Positions 42,198 to 50,785 are shown, numbered from the stretch's first letter. The stretch is 64,000 nt of DNA from Clostridiales bacterium 1_7_47FAA (GCA_000155435.1 DS990263.1:360300-424299), one strand, 5' to 3'. Notes: generated by a model from the sequence alone, not told the origin. Numbers and translations are program-made.

Positions 42198-44129
42198 ATG
42201 GGACAGTCAAGGGTAATGAGATTTACGTTCACAAAGGCGGAAATCAGGGAGTTTGCAGCCAGGATGACGTTGGCTGCTTTGCAAAAGCTGTGGATTTTCT
42301 TAATTTTATTCATTTTGTACATGGCAGGGGAGCTTATCATGACAGTGGCTTTGCAGAGGTCCTGGCAGGGTTTTGTCCTAAGCCTTATAAGCGGGGGGAG
42401 TGTTTTGGCAATCCTTCTTGTTGTCATGTACCTTATCAACTATTGCCAGGCGCTTAAGTCAGGCATGCTGGAGCCGGCGGCCTACTGGATTGAGGATGGC
42501 TGTCTGTGCTGTGAAAAGAACAGGACCAGGATACCCTGCAGTGATTATGTGCGCCGCTGGGAGAGCCGGCACCTGATAGTCCTGGGATGGGAAAGCGGAA
42601 GATATAATCTGGCAGCGACCCCAATACCGAAGCGTGTGTTTAGGGATAAGGGGGAAATGGAAGCCTTCCTGTCAGCCTTTTGTCCGGCTGACCATGCCGC
42701 CGCCCAGGAACATGCAGGCGGGGGAAGGTTTAATTATTATTTCAGGATGGATCCCGGGTCCTGGACACATGCCTATATCCAGATGCTGCAGGCTGTCCGT
42801 GTTTTAAGGGCGCCCCGCATCAGGAGGATCCGGTGTATCCTGTTTTTTGTCTTAACCGGGTTCTATATACGGACTCTCATGACAAGCCCGCTGTATGGCA
42901 TCACGCGCTTCATAATCCATGCCCTGCCGTATCTTATCATAGGCATTGTCATATATGCCATGGGAAATCCATGGCCAAGTGAAAAGGCGTACGCCAGGTT
43001 CTCAGGACATGGACGTCTGGGGAATGACGGGACCGGCATCTGGGAAATGGCTTTCATGGATGAAACAATCAGGGTCCGTAAGGGGCAGCAGCTGTTTGAC
43101 TGCAGCTGGCAGGATTACGCATATCTGATGGAGTCCGATGATACGTTCTTCCTGGTCCGCCTGTGCGGCGTGCTGCGGGCCCAGTTCCTGCCGGTTCCCA
43201 AATGGGTATTCAGCGGCCCGGAGGAGATGCAGGCCTTTGCCAGGTTCTGCGGGAGCAGGGGCGTGACCATAAGGAAGGAACGGATTCAGACATCACTGAA
43301 AAGGGAAAAAGGGAAATGGATCATATGCGGGGTCCTGCTGCTGGTGCTTGTGGTTTTTTATGCCCAGCTCAGGATTGCTTATTCCATTGCCGCCGGTTCG
43401 GTCCAACAGAGGATGGAACGCCTGGTGGAGGATGGGTCATTGGAAAAAGGGATGGAAATGGAAAAAACAGGGCAGCGGGGAACCATGGAGGCCTTTGTTT
43501 TTGACCCGGCGGATTATCCGGACTATGTCCCCATTGAAATCCAGGTGGAGGTGCTTAAGTCCCTTGGGATTGACGGACTGGAGGAAGGGACTGTGGAGGA
43601 ATACAAAAAGTGGATGGAGCAGGACCCGTGGAGCCGGGCCTTCATGGAGGGTTATCCATATTATTCCCTGTTATCAGGAATCGGATCAGGGGAGTATGAC
43701 GAGGAGACGTATGAGAAGACAGGCTGGTCAGGAACCGTGTACTGGTTTGATTTTGAAGGCTGGGATATCAGTGAGGATTACATTGACATCATGAAAGGGG
43801 TACAGGCCATTGGAGGGGATGATTTTATCCTGTCGGATATGGAGGAGGACACGTCCGGGGTGGACTGGGAAAATGGAACAGGCACCATTGACGTGACCTT
43901 TACCCTGGACGGCAGGCCGCTAAGATTTTGTGCGGAAATGGAGAATGACTGGATAGACAGTTCGTTCCTTCAATTCCTGGGCCGCTCCCTTATGGAGGGC
44001 GGGAAGGAAAAACGCCTCTATTACATGGGAGACAATGGCCAGGGGGCAATCCTTTTTTATAATACGCCTGAGTGGGCGGCAATGTTTCAGGAGAAGACCG
44101 GTATCGAACTTCTTGAAGCCGGTGGATGA
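42198..44129 (+). CDS. Large membrane protein with two YcxB-like domains
   Basis: A 643-residue protein with N-terminal membrane helices (about residues 35-60 and 70-95), a cytoplasmic segment, further helices near 225-265 and one near 375-390. Two segments (WIEDGCLCCEKNRTRIPC...TPIPKRVF and MDETIRVRKGQQLFDCS...VPKWVF) have the YcxB-like pattern of strands ending in a Pro-Lys motif, so the N-terminal unit looks duplicated. The last about 250 residues are extracytoplasmic, acidic and Trp/Tyr-rich, with no recognised fold. The frame opens at 42165, but AGAGGAA before ATG 42198 is preferred. Function unknown. Confidence 0.65.
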   Translation: MGQSRVMRFTFTKAEIREFAARMTLAALQKLWIFLILFILYMAGELIMTVALQRSWQGFVLSLISGGSVLAILLVVMYLINYCQALKSGMLEPAAYWIEDGCLCCEKNRTRIPCSDYVRRWESRHLIVLGWESGRYNLAATPIPKRVFRDKGEMEAFLSAFCPADHAAAQEHAGGGRFNYYFRMDPGSWTHAYIQMLQAVRVLRAPRIRRIRCILFFVLTGFYIRTLMTSPLYGITRFIIHALPYLIIGIVIYAMGNPWPSEKAYARFSGHGRLGNDGTGIWEMAFMDETIRVRKGQQLFDCSWQDYAYLMESDDTFFLVRLCGVLRAQFLPVPKWVFSGPEEMQAFARFCGSRGVTIRKERIQTSLKREKGKWIICGVLLLVLVVFYAQLRIAYSIAAGSVQQRMERLVEDGSLEKGMEMEKTGQRGTMEAFVFDPADYPDYVPIEIQVEVLKSLGIDGLEEGTVEEYKKWMEQDPWSRAFMEGYPYYSLLSGIGSGEYDEETYEKTGWSGTVYWFDFEGWDISEDYIDIMKGVQAIGGDDFILSDMEEDTSGVDWENGTGTIDVTFTLDGRPLRFCAEMENDWIDSSFLQFLGRSLMEGGKEKRLYYMGDNGQGAILFYNTPEWAAMFQEKTGIELLEAGG

Positions 44130-44169
44130 CTGCAGGAATCTGATAAATGGAGAATCTGATAAAAAGTCC

Positions 44170-44200
44170 TTGACCCTGACCTTAGGTAAGAGATTATACT
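44170..44200 (+). promoter_or_regulatory. MerR-type promoter with a 19-bp spacer
   Basis: TTGACC (44170-44175) and TATACT (44195-44200) are separated by 19 bases, the over-long spacing that MerR regulators untwist. The spacer centre ACCTTAGGT is palindromic. It precedes the merR-type gene, so autoregulation is likely. Confidence 0.75.
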
Positions 44201-44251
44201 GAATCCAGATCCGGATCAGGTAAAACAGAAATTGAATGGAGGAGCAGGAGC

Positions 44252-45052
44252 ATGCTGACCATAGGACAGATGTCAAGGGTTTGCGGTGTGAGTGTGAAGA
44301 CGCTGCATCACTATGATAAAATCGGCCTTTTGAAACCACAGAAAACAGATGAAACCAATGGATACCGTTATTATGAGGATTCCCAGATCGGTACCATGCT
44401 GCTTATCGGAAGGCTGAAACGGTATGGCTTTACACTCACTGATATTCAATGCCTGTTGACCGTCAAAGATAGCAGGGAGCTGCTGCGCCAGATGCATCAG
44501 CAGAGATTCCGCCTGGAGCGGCAGATGGAGCACATTTCCATTACCATCAGGGAGATGGGCTATCATCTGGAAGAATTCGAAAGGACAGGTGATATCATGA
44601 GTTATCAGAATAATTATGAGATAGTGGTAAAGGAAGCAGGGGAGCAGGTACTGGCCACCCACAGGCAGAAGATGTCAGTGGAAGAGTTCGGCACCTATTA
44701 TGGGAAGATATATGAGAAGATTGCCAGGGAACACCTGGAAGTCAACGGCATTGTGATGGCGATATACCATGACCAGGAGTTTGACCCGGCCTTCAGCGAT
44801 ATTGAACTGGGTGTGGGAATTACGGAGAGGGACAAGGCGGACTTTATTTTGCCGGGCCACCTCTGTGCAACCACGATTCACAAAGGCGCGTATTCCGGTC
44901 TTCCTGACGCATATGGGGCCATTGTGGCCTGGATTAACGCTAATGGGTATAAGATGGACGGAATGCCCTATGAAATCTATCTGAAGACACATTTTGACAA
45001 GCTTCCTCCGGAAGAGTGGGTGACAGAGATATTCTTTCCTGTCAGGAAGTAA
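44252..45052 (+). CDS. MerR-family regulator with GyrI-like effector domain
   Basis: A 266-residue transcription factor. The N-terminal winged helix MLTIGQMSRVCGVSVKTLHHYDKIGLLKP with NGYRYY is a MerR signature, followed by a dimerising coiled coil (about residues 75-115) and a C-terminal effector domain resembling AraC-binding/GyrI-like modules (NYEIVVKEAGEQVLATHRQK to YLKTHFDKLPPEEWVTEIFFPV). Such BmrR/Mta-like proteins sense bulky hydrophobic or cationic drugs. No transporter gene is adjacent, so the regulon may be elsewhere or only the gene itself. GGAGGAGCAGGAG precedes the ATG. Confidence 0.93.
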   Translation: MLTIGQMSRVCGVSVKTLHHYDKIGLLKPQKTDETNGYRYYEDSQIGTMLLIGRLKRYGFTLTDIQCLLTVKDSRELLRQMHQQRFRLERQMEHISITIREMGYHLEEFERTGDIMSYQNNYEIVVKEAGEQVLATHRQKMSVEEFGTYYGKIYEKIAREHLEVNGIVMAIYHDQEFDPAFSDIELGVGITERDKADFILPGHLCATTIHKGAYSGLPDAYGAIVAWINANGYKMDGMPYEIYLKTHFDKLPPEEWVTEIFFPVRK

Positions 45053-45056
45053 TCAG

Positions 45057-45140
45057 GGCGTATCAGGAAATTGCTTTCCGTCAGCTGTGCGTCCCGCCTG
45101 GTGGTTCCTTAGGGCATATGGCGGGAAGGGACTGTCAGGC
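45057..45140. repeat. Relic of the MITE-like family
   Basis: GGAAATTGCTTTCCGTCAGC and the following TGTGCGTC match the right arm of the 23496-23661 element; CCCGCC near 45092 and GGCGGG near 45120 form the inner stem of this variant. The outer inverted repeat is decayed. Confidence 0.5.
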
Positions 45141-45157
45141 ATGATCTGGCAGGGATG

Positions 45158-45196
45158 GGGCCGGTCTTTTTTCGTCAGGAAGACCGGTCCTTTTTT
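45158..45196 (+). terminator. Terminator of the merR-type gene
   Basis: An 11-bp stem (45158-45168 with 45180-45190, one G-U) is followed by six T. Confidence 0.88.
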
Positions 45197-45276
45197 AATA
45201 CCTGGATCCTGAACGGATGGAGTACTGGTAATATTTTCGATTTTCTGAATATATCCTTAATATGCCTGTCCTTCCA

Positions 45277-45305
45277 TTGACTGGAAACCCTGGGCACCAT
45301 ATACT
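45277..45305 (+). promoter_or_regulatory. Sigma-A promoter of the luxE-luxC operon
   Basis: TTGACT (45277-45282), a 17-base spacer and TATACT (45300-45305), just before the small frameshifted gene. Confidence 0.75.
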
Positions 45306-45327
45306 TAGTTCATGAGGAGGTTGTGCG

Positions 45328-45451
45328 ATGAAAAAGGTGTCGGGTTTATGAAGGAACGCCTTACCACACATCCGTATTTGTGAATAAGGAAGGAGAAAAC
45401 GGCTGGACAGCCCTTGACTGGGTTAATGCCGAGACAGGGGGAGACAGATGA
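45328..45451 (+). pseudogene. Small gene with an apparent +1 frameshift upstream of luxE
   Basis: A perfect GAGGAGG lies seven bases before ATG 45328, but the frame stops after MKKVSGL. Shifting by one base opens RVYEGTPYHTSVFVNKEGENG and then WTALDWVNAETGGDR, whose stop TGA (45449-45451) overlaps the luxE start as ATGA. A strong ribosome binding site plus translational coupling to luxE suggest a real protein of about 41 residues, interrupted by a one-base insertion, a sequencing error or a programmed shift. No family is recognised. If real, it would be the first gene of the operon. Confidence 0.45.
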
Positions 45452-46602
45452 CAGGTACAGTACCGCGCGGACAATCAGGATGCCGGGGCAGACTATTCAG
45501 CACCCGGGATATGTATGATATTGAGAGGACAGAGGGGCTTTTTGTGGCAGCGGTCCGTGAAAACTGTGCATTCCATTACAGGAACTGTCCGGAATACAGG
45601 AGGATCCTTGATTATACCGGATTCAGACCGGAATCCATAGAAGGAATGGGGGATATTGCGGGAATTCCCTTTCTTCCCACCCTGTTTTTTAAACGCCACG
45701 CAGTCTTTTCCATGCCGGAGGATAAAATCAGGACAAAAGTCCTGTCTTCCGGCACATCCGGAATGTCCAGCTGTATCGGATATGATGCGGGAGCCATGGC
45801 CTGCGGGGTATATATGGGACTGAAGGTGGCTGCCAGGAGCCGCCTCGTGTCTGCCAGACCGGCTAATTATATCATTCTTGGATACCGGCCCCATAGGGAT
45901 AACCCAACAGGAGTGACAAGGACCATGTTCCTGTCTACCTTTTTTTCGCCTGCCCTTAGACGGACCTATGCCCTGGAATGGAAGGACGGGCAGTATTATC
46001 CGGATATGGATGGGGTTGTCCGGGAAATGATAAGGTGCAGCAGATCCTCCTTCCCGGTACGGATACTGGGGTTTCCGTCCTATACATGGTTTGCCTTGAA
46101 ACTGCTGGAACAGAAGGGAATCCGCCTTTCCTTCCCCAAGGGTTCCCGGATTGTGCTGAGCGGGGGATGGAAACAGCACGGGGCAGAGGAAGTGGATAAA
46201 AAGGTGCTCTACCGCCTTGCAGGACAGGTGCTTGGAATCGGGGAGGAGGATGTCGTTGAGTTCTTCAGCGCGGTGGAGCATCCGGTCCTTTATTGTACCT
46301 GTAAAAACCATCATTTCCATGTCCCGGTCTACAGCCGTGTCATCATACGCGATGTGGATACCCTGAAACCGCTGGGCTATGGAAAGCAGGGACTTGTGAA
46401 CCTGGTGACGCCCATGATGAAAGCAACGCCCATACTCAGCGTGATGACAGATGATCTGGGAGTGCTTCATGAAGGGGCAGGATGCGGATGCGGCATAGCC
46501 TCCCCTTACCTGGAACTGAAGGGGCGGGCAGGAATCCGGGAAATCAGGACGTGCGCGGCGGGGGCAGAGGCGTATCTGCGCGGGCAGGAGTGGATGCTTT
46601 AG
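45448..46602 (+). CDS. LuxE-like acyl-protein synthetase
   Basis: LuxE-type enzymes activate fatty acids as acyl-AMP and hold the acyl group for reduction by LuxC. The 384-residue protein has the adenylate-forming LuxE/PaaK pattern: GIPFLPTLFFKRHAVFS, then the phosphate loop SSGTSGMSS, GFPSYTWFALKLLE, SGGWKQHG and EFFSAVEHP, ending with GRAGIREIRTC. The Cys in that C-terminal region may be the acyl carrier site. The start overlaps the upstream small gene (ATGA). luxC lies 24 bases downstream. No luxAB or luxD is in the window, so the aldehyde product serves something other than light. The exact acyl substrate is unknown. Confidence 0.85.
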   Translation: MTGTVPRGQSGCRGRLFSTRDMYDIERTEGLFVAAVRENCAFHYRNCPEYRRILDYTGFRPESIEGMGDIAGIPFLPTLFFKRHAVFSMPEDKIRTKVLSSGTSGMSSCIGYDAGAMACGVYMGLKVAARSRLVSARPANYIILGYRPHRDNPTGVTRTMFLSTFFSPALRRTYALEWKDGQYYPDMDGVVREMIRCSRSSFPVRILGFPSYTWFALKLLEQKGIRLSFPKGSRIVLSGGWKQHGAEEVDKKVLYRLAGQVLGIGEEDVVEFFSAVEHPVLYCTCKNHHFHVPVYSRVIIRDVDTLKPLGYGKQGLVNLVTPMMKATPILSVMTDDLGVLHEGAGCGCGIASPYLELKGRAGIREIRTCAAGAEAYLRGQEWML

Positions 46603-46626
46603 GAGAGAGGGGGAAGGAACTGGGAC

Positions 46627-47898
46627 ATGATTCTGGCAAATGGAAAATTATACGATTCCGGCAGGCAGGGAGAGGTCCTTGCCTGTATGGAGGAGCGGAT
46701 TAACAGGACCATGGAAGGGAAACATCTGGAGGCGGACATGGTGATATCCGCCCTGGCCTGTCTGGGACAGAAGTTGGAACAGAGGTACGGGTATCCGCAG
46801 GCTGCAGGAATGTTTAGCCGTGAAGCCATGGAGGGCAGGCTTATGCGGGAGCTGGGGAATGCCCGTCCATATGGCTCCGTGAAGCCATCGCCCAATAGCC
46901 GTATCTCCACCCGTGTAATGCCTCTTGGAACCCTGCTCCACATCGGGGCAGGCAATGCGGATTTCCTTCCGGCTTACAGTGTGGCAGAGGGCCTCCTAAC
47001 CTGTAATGTGAACATACTGAAGCTGCCGGGCGCGGACAGCGGGGCGTCCTTGGAAATGCTGCGCATGCTCATTGATATCCAGCCGGAACTGGCTGATTAT
47101 ATCTATGTTTTTGATACCTCTTCTAAGGACAGGGATGCGCTGATGCAGCTGGCAGGACTGGCAGACGGAATCGTGGTGTGGGGAGGCGATGGGGCGGTTA
47201 CCCAGGTAAGGAGCCTGGCGCCTCCCGGAATCAGGCTGGTTGAATGGGGACATAAACTGGGCTTTGCGTATATTTCAGGATACACGGACAGGGAAGCGGA
47301 ACTGGCTGCCCTGGCAGGGCACATGATGGCCACAAAGCAGCTTTTGTGCAGTTCGTGCCAGACCGTATTCATTGATACGGAATCCTATGAGGAAATCCTG
47401 GAGTTCGGAAGGGGATTCCTGGATTACCTGGAGCGGGCCGCAGACAGATTTCCAGGCAGCAATCCTATTGTGGCAGGCGCAATCAGTCTCAGACGTTACA
47501 ATGATGAACTGGAGCGGATTGTTTATGGGGAGGGCACAGGCGGGAACAGGATATTCCAGGGAAAAGGATGCAGCGTGACCGTATGCGGCGATATGGAACT
47601 GGAACTGTCCCCTATGTTTGGGAACTGCCTGATAAAGCGTCTGCCCAGAAACAAGGCGTTTGGATGCCTGCGCCGCCATAAAGGACATCTGCAGACAGCA
47701 GGACTTATATGTGTAGGTGAATGCAGGGAGGAACTGGAGATGTTTCTGTGTTCCTGCGGCGTGAGCCGGATTACAGACGCGGGAAGCATGTCAGCCTTAT
47801 TTGCCGACGGGACGCATGACGGGGAGTATCCCCTGAGACGTTATGTCAGGTTCGTGGATGTGGAGGACCCTGGTACAGACCTTTGCAATGAACGGTGA
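46627..47898 (+). CDS. LuxC-like acyl-CoA/acyl-protein reductase
   Basis: LuxC reduces an activated acyl group to a fatty aldehyde with NADPH through a cysteine thioester; it belongs to the aldehyde dehydrogenase superfamily. The 423-residue protein shows RVMPLGTLLHIGAGNADFLP, LKLPGADSGAS, IVVWGGDGAV and the active-site region KQLLCSSCQTVFID, with C241 the probable nucleophile (C244 the alternative). It follows luxE by 24 bases, so the two form a fatty-acid reductase pair. The operon may continue into the GH25 gene 115 bases downstream. Confidence 0.87.
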   Translation: MILANGKLYDSGRQGEVLACMEERINRTMEGKHLEADMVISALACLGQKLEQRYGYPQAAGMFSREAMEGRLMRELGNARPYGSVKPSPNSRISTRVMPLGTLLHIGAGNADFLPAYSVAEGLLTCNVNILKLPGADSGASLEMLRMLIDIQPELADYIYVFDTSSKDRDALMQLAGLADGIVVWGGDGAVTQVRSLAPPGIRLVEWGHKLGFAYISGYTDREAELAALAGHMMATKQLLCSSCQTVFIDTESYEEILEFGRGFLDYLERAADRFPGSNPIVAGAISLRRYNDELERIVYGEGTGGNRIFQGKGCSVTVCGDMELELSPMFGNCLIKRLPRNKAFGCLRRHKGHLQTAGLICVGECREELEMFLCSCGVSRITDAGSMSALFADGTHDGEYPLRRYVRFVDVEDPGTDLCNER

Positions 47899-48013
47899 AG
47901 ACGGCGTCCGCTGTCTATGCAGGGCTGTACTGGTCCTCGATGGGAGGCGGTATTCCTGCAGGGAGTGGGCTTTATGGCCAGGACTGCCTATACACAGGAA
48001 AGGAGGATGGGAT

Positions 48014-48859
48014 GTGAAAAAGCCTTTTCAAACAGGAATCAGGGCTGTCCTGGCAGTTATCTGCATCGGAGCAGTCCTGGCAGCAATTTACGGTTACGGT
48101 ATATTACAGGGCTGGTTCCTGCTTAATAACCCTTCCAGGAAACTATATCCAATCCGCGGTGTGGATGTATCCCATTACCAGGGCGAGATTGACTGGGCTG
48201 TCTTAAGCGGACAGGATATCCGGTTCGCATATATCAAGGCCACGGAGGGAAGCAGCCATACGGATGGGAGGTACCTGGAAAACTGGGACCATGCAACGGT
48301 TACGGATCTGAAGGTGGGAGCCTATCATTTCTTCAGTTTCGACAGTCCGGCAGAGACACAGGCAGAACATTTTATTAAGACCGTCCAGGGGTTTGACGGG
48401 ATGTTGCCGCCGGTTGTGGATTTTGAATTTTACGGTGATAAAAAAGCCAGTCCTCCCCCGGTGGAACCGACGGTACAGGAGCTGTGGGTCATGCTGGGGA
48501 AACTGAGGCAGCATTATGGGATGACGCCCATCCTCTATGCCACGGAGGAAACCTACCACATGTATCTGGAGGGACGCTTTGATGAATATCCCCTTTGGAT
48601 ACGCAATGTGACGGGGCAGCCGGATACGGATACGGACTGGCTGTTCTGGCAGTACAGCAACCGCGGGCGGCTGGACGGATATACGGGGGATGAGCGGTTC
48701 ATTGACCTGAACGTGTTTGCAGGAGACGAGGTGCAGTGGGCTGAATTTACAGAAACAGGGGGACAGACAGATGAAGCGCAGGGGCAGGACGGACTGAAGA
48801 GGCAGGACGAGGCGGAGGGGCAGGACGGACTGGAGGACCAGGACAGGCCGGGAAAATGA
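48014..48859 (+). CDS. GH25 family lysozyme, membrane-anchored
   Basis: A peptidoglycan muramidase of the 1,4-beta-N-acetylmuramidase type. An N-terminal membrane segment (about residues 8-32) precedes the GH25 domain: RGVDVSHYQGEIDW, FAYIKATEGSSH, GAYHFFSF, the catalytic VVDFEFYGD and, near the end, WLFWQYSNRGRLDGY. The last about 45 residues are a Gln/Asp/Gly-rich low-complexity tail with EGQDGL repeats. The open frame reaches back to 47843 and overlaps luxC, but AAAGGAGG seven bases before GTG 48014 fixes the start. It probably acts outside the membrane in wall turnover. Confidence 0.9.
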   Translation: MKKPFQTGIRAVLAVICIGAVLAAIYGYGILQGWFLLNNPSRKLYPIRGVDVSHYQGEIDWAVLSGQDIRFAYIKATEGSSHTDGRYLENWDHATVTDLKVGAYHFFSFDSPAETQAEHFIKTVQGFDGMLPPVVDFEFYGDKKASPPPVEPTVQELWVMLGKLRQHYGMTPILYATEETYHMYLEGRFDEYPLWIRNVTGQPDTDTDWLFWQYSNRGRLDGYTGDERFIDLNVFAGDEVQWAEFTETGGQTDEAQGQDGLKRQDEAEGQDGLEDQDRPGK

Positions 48860-48860
48860 C

Positions 48861-48889
48861 TTGAGAAAAAACAGATGTTCTGGTATACT
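48861..48889 (+). promoter_or_regulatory. Sigma-A promoter of recU
   Basis: TTGAGA (48861-48866), a 17-base spacer and TATACT (48884-48889), about 60 bases before recU. Confidence 0.75.
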
Positions 48890-48947
48890 GATGGAACACG
48901 GGAAAATGACTTTGACCGGAATGTTTTTTTGAAAGGAATGTATCTGC

Positions 48948-49481
48948 ATGGGAACCTGGAACACAAGAGGCTTAAGGGGATCCACCCTGGAGGATTTAAT
49001 CAACCATACCAATGAAAGCTACCGGGACAGGCATCTGGCGCTGATCCAGAAAATCCCCACGCCCATAACGCCCATTGAGATTGATAAGGCAAGCAGGCAT
49101 ATAACGCTGGCGTATTTTGACCAAAAGAGTACGGTGGATTACATAGGGACCGTGCAGGGAATACCGGTATGCTTTGATGCAAAGGAATGCGCGGCTAAGA
49201 CATTTCCCCTTCAGAACATCCATCCCCATCAGATCCAGTTCATGAAGGAGTTTGAGGAACAGGGCGGGATTGCGTTCATCATCCTGTATTTTACTAGCCT
49301 TAACGAGATGTATTACATGCCCTTTGAGCATATATATACCTTCTGGAAGCGGATGGAGGACGGCGGACGCAAAAGCTTTACCTATGATGAAGTGGATAAG
49401 GCGTGGAGGATACGCTCCTTTCGGGACATGCTGGTGCATTATCTGGAGGGGATACAGAAAGACCTGGACAGAAGGCCGTGA
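48948..49481 (+). CDS. recU: Holliday junction resolvase RecU
   Basis: RecU cleaves four-way junctions during recombination and repair in Firmicutes. The 177-residue protein starts with NTRGLRGSTLEDLINHTNE, and the nuclease core reads STVDYIGTVQGIPVCFDAKE with the catalytic Asp and the Asp/Glu-x-Lys motif (DAKEC), then FPLQNIHPHQIQFMKEFEEQGG, all RecU signatures. The stalk region is as usual. It has its own promoter. In Bacillus recU is next to ponA; that partner is absent here. Confidence 0.93.
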   Translation: MGTWNTRGLRGSTLEDLINHTNESYRDRHLALIQKIPTPITPIEIDKASRHITLAYFDQKSTVDYIGTVQGIPVCFDAKECAAKTFPLQNIHPHQIQFMKEFEEQGGIAFIILYFTSLNEMYYMPFEHIYTFWKRMEDGGRKSFTYDEVDKAWRIRSFRDMLVHYLEGIQKDLDRRP

Positions 49482-49517
49482 CGGATGGCAGGACCTTGCT
49501 GCCAGGTCTTTTATGGA

Positions 49518-50060
49518 TTATGGGCGGAGCAGTTTTTCATATGCAATCTTGTCGCTGTTGTCAAAGGTGACCACGCCGCAGTATCCGTATCCGTTCTTTT
49601 CCAGGAGATGCCTCATGATGGCATTGTCCTGGTCCGTATCGATTTTAATGCTGTATATGCCTTTTGAAAGGCAGAGTTCCTCGGCATGGCTGAACATGAG
49701 GGATGCAAGCCCCCTTCCTTTGCAGGTATTGTCGATGGCCAGTCTGTGGATCACGGCGTAGGGCTGATGGCTTTTCCAGGTCCCCCGGAGGGATTCGTAA
49801 CATGTTTCACCATCAAAGGAAATGCAGGCATACGCAATGATACGGTCCCCGTCTGTCATCACATATCCGTTGTTGTTCCTGATATCATCTGCCACGGAAT
49901 CCCGGTTGGGATATTCCTTCTGCCATTGGTCCACCCCCTGGTCCCTGAGGAACTGCCGCGCCTCTTTTATGATTTCCCAGCAACGGTCAATTTCCTTATC
50001 CGTGGAGCGTCTGAATGCGGGACGTGTTCCTGAATGTGTTTCTGATTGTGTACCTGCCAT
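49518..50060 (-). CDS. GNAT family N-acetyltransferase
   Basis: A 180-residue acetyl-CoA-dependent transferase. The core has VIHRLAIDNTCKGRGLASLMF, with the acetyl-CoA-binding motif A (R/Q-x-x-G-x-G/A) at CKGRGLA, and IKIDTDQDNAIMRHLLEKNGY, the motif B region. The N-terminal RRSTDKEIDRCWEIIKEARQFL is common in clostridial GNATs. The frame extends 26 residues upstream, but GGAGGAAAAACAC before the ATG ending at 50060 fixes the start. It is divergent from an XRE regulator. The acceptor substrate is unknown. Confidence 0.88.
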   Translation of the reverse strand: MAGTQSETHSGTRPAFRRSTDKEIDRCWEIIKEARQFLRDQGVDQWQKEYPNRDSVADDIRNNNGYVMTDGDRIIAYACISFDGETCYESLRGTWKSHQPYAVIHRLAIDNTCKGRGLASLMFSHAEELCLSKGIYSIKIDTDQDNAIMRHLLEKNGYGYCGVVTFDNSDKIAYEKLLRP

Positions 50061-50114
50061 GTGTTTTTCCTCCTTTGCTATCTTGGGATTGACCTTAAAT
50101 GTAAATAAAAGTAT

Positions 50115-50181
50115 AATATAGTGGAATGTAGGAACCAATATATTGGAAGTCTACCATATTGTACTATTAATCCACTATATT
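50115..50181. promoter_or_regulatory. Palindromes in the GNAT/XRE divergent region
   Basis: CCAATATATTGG (50135-50146) is a perfect palindrome, and AATATAGTGGA (50115-50125) with TCCACTATATT (50171-50181) is a perfect inverted repeat around it. These are candidate operators of the XRE regulator controlling both genes. Confidence 0.55.
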
Positions 50182-50215
50182 GTCAATCAGGTATCTGGCT
50201 TTATTGGAGGAAATG

Positions 50216-50776
50216 ATGGATATTAATATTAATCTGGAAGTGGGCCGCAATATCAGGCGGCTGAGGGAAGCAAAAAAACTGACCCTGGACGGGGCCGCGG
50301 CAGCAACCGGGGTATCCAGGAGCATGCTGGCCCAAATTGAGAAGGGGGATGTGAACCCCACTATTTCCGTACTCTGGAAGATTGCCAATGGCTATAAGGT
50401 ATCCTTTACCTCGCTGGTTGAGACAGGCATGGAGGATGCTGCCGTCATAAGGGCAGGCGATATCACGCCTATCATGGAGGACGGGGGAAACTATATGAAT
50501 TATCCCGTGTTTGCCTTTGATGACAGGAAGCTGTTTGAGACATACCGGATTGTCATAAAGCCGGGAGGATGCTTAAAGGCCCGGCCGCACCTGGCCGGAA
50601 CCGAGGAGTATATAACCCTGTTTTGTGGTCAGGCCGTCATAGAGGCGGCCGGACAGGAGTGGGAGCTGGCAGAGGGGGATTCCATCCGCTTTAAGGCGGA
50701 CACGGCCCACGGTTACCGCAATCCGGGGACGGGAAATGCAGAGATGAGTATGGTAATCTTTTATGGGAGACAGTAG
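50216..50776 (+). CDS. XRE-family regulator with cupin sensor domain
   Basis: A 186-residue transcription factor of the MerR-unrelated HTH_3-cupin type. The helix-turn-helix is VGRNIRRLREAKKLTLDGAA with GVSRSMLAQIEKG, and the C-terminal cupin barrel (about residues 100-186) has the pattern RPHLAGTEEYITLFCG and DSIRFKADTAHGYRN. Regulators of this type often control a neighbouring transporter or GNAT gene and sense a small metabolite. GGAGG at 50206-50210 favours ATG 50216 over 50213. The palindromes upstream are its likely binding sites. Confidence 0.92.
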   Translation: MDININLEVGRNIRRLREAKKLTLDGAAAATGVSRSMLAQIEKGDVNPTISVLWKIANGYKVSFTSLVETGMEDAAVIRAGDITPIMEDGGNYMNYPVFAFDDRKLFETYRIVIKPGGCLKARPHLAGTEEYITLFCGQAVIEAAGQEWELAEGDSIRFKADTAHGYRNPGTGNAEMSMVIFYGRQ

Positions 50777-50785
50777 GATTTCTGA

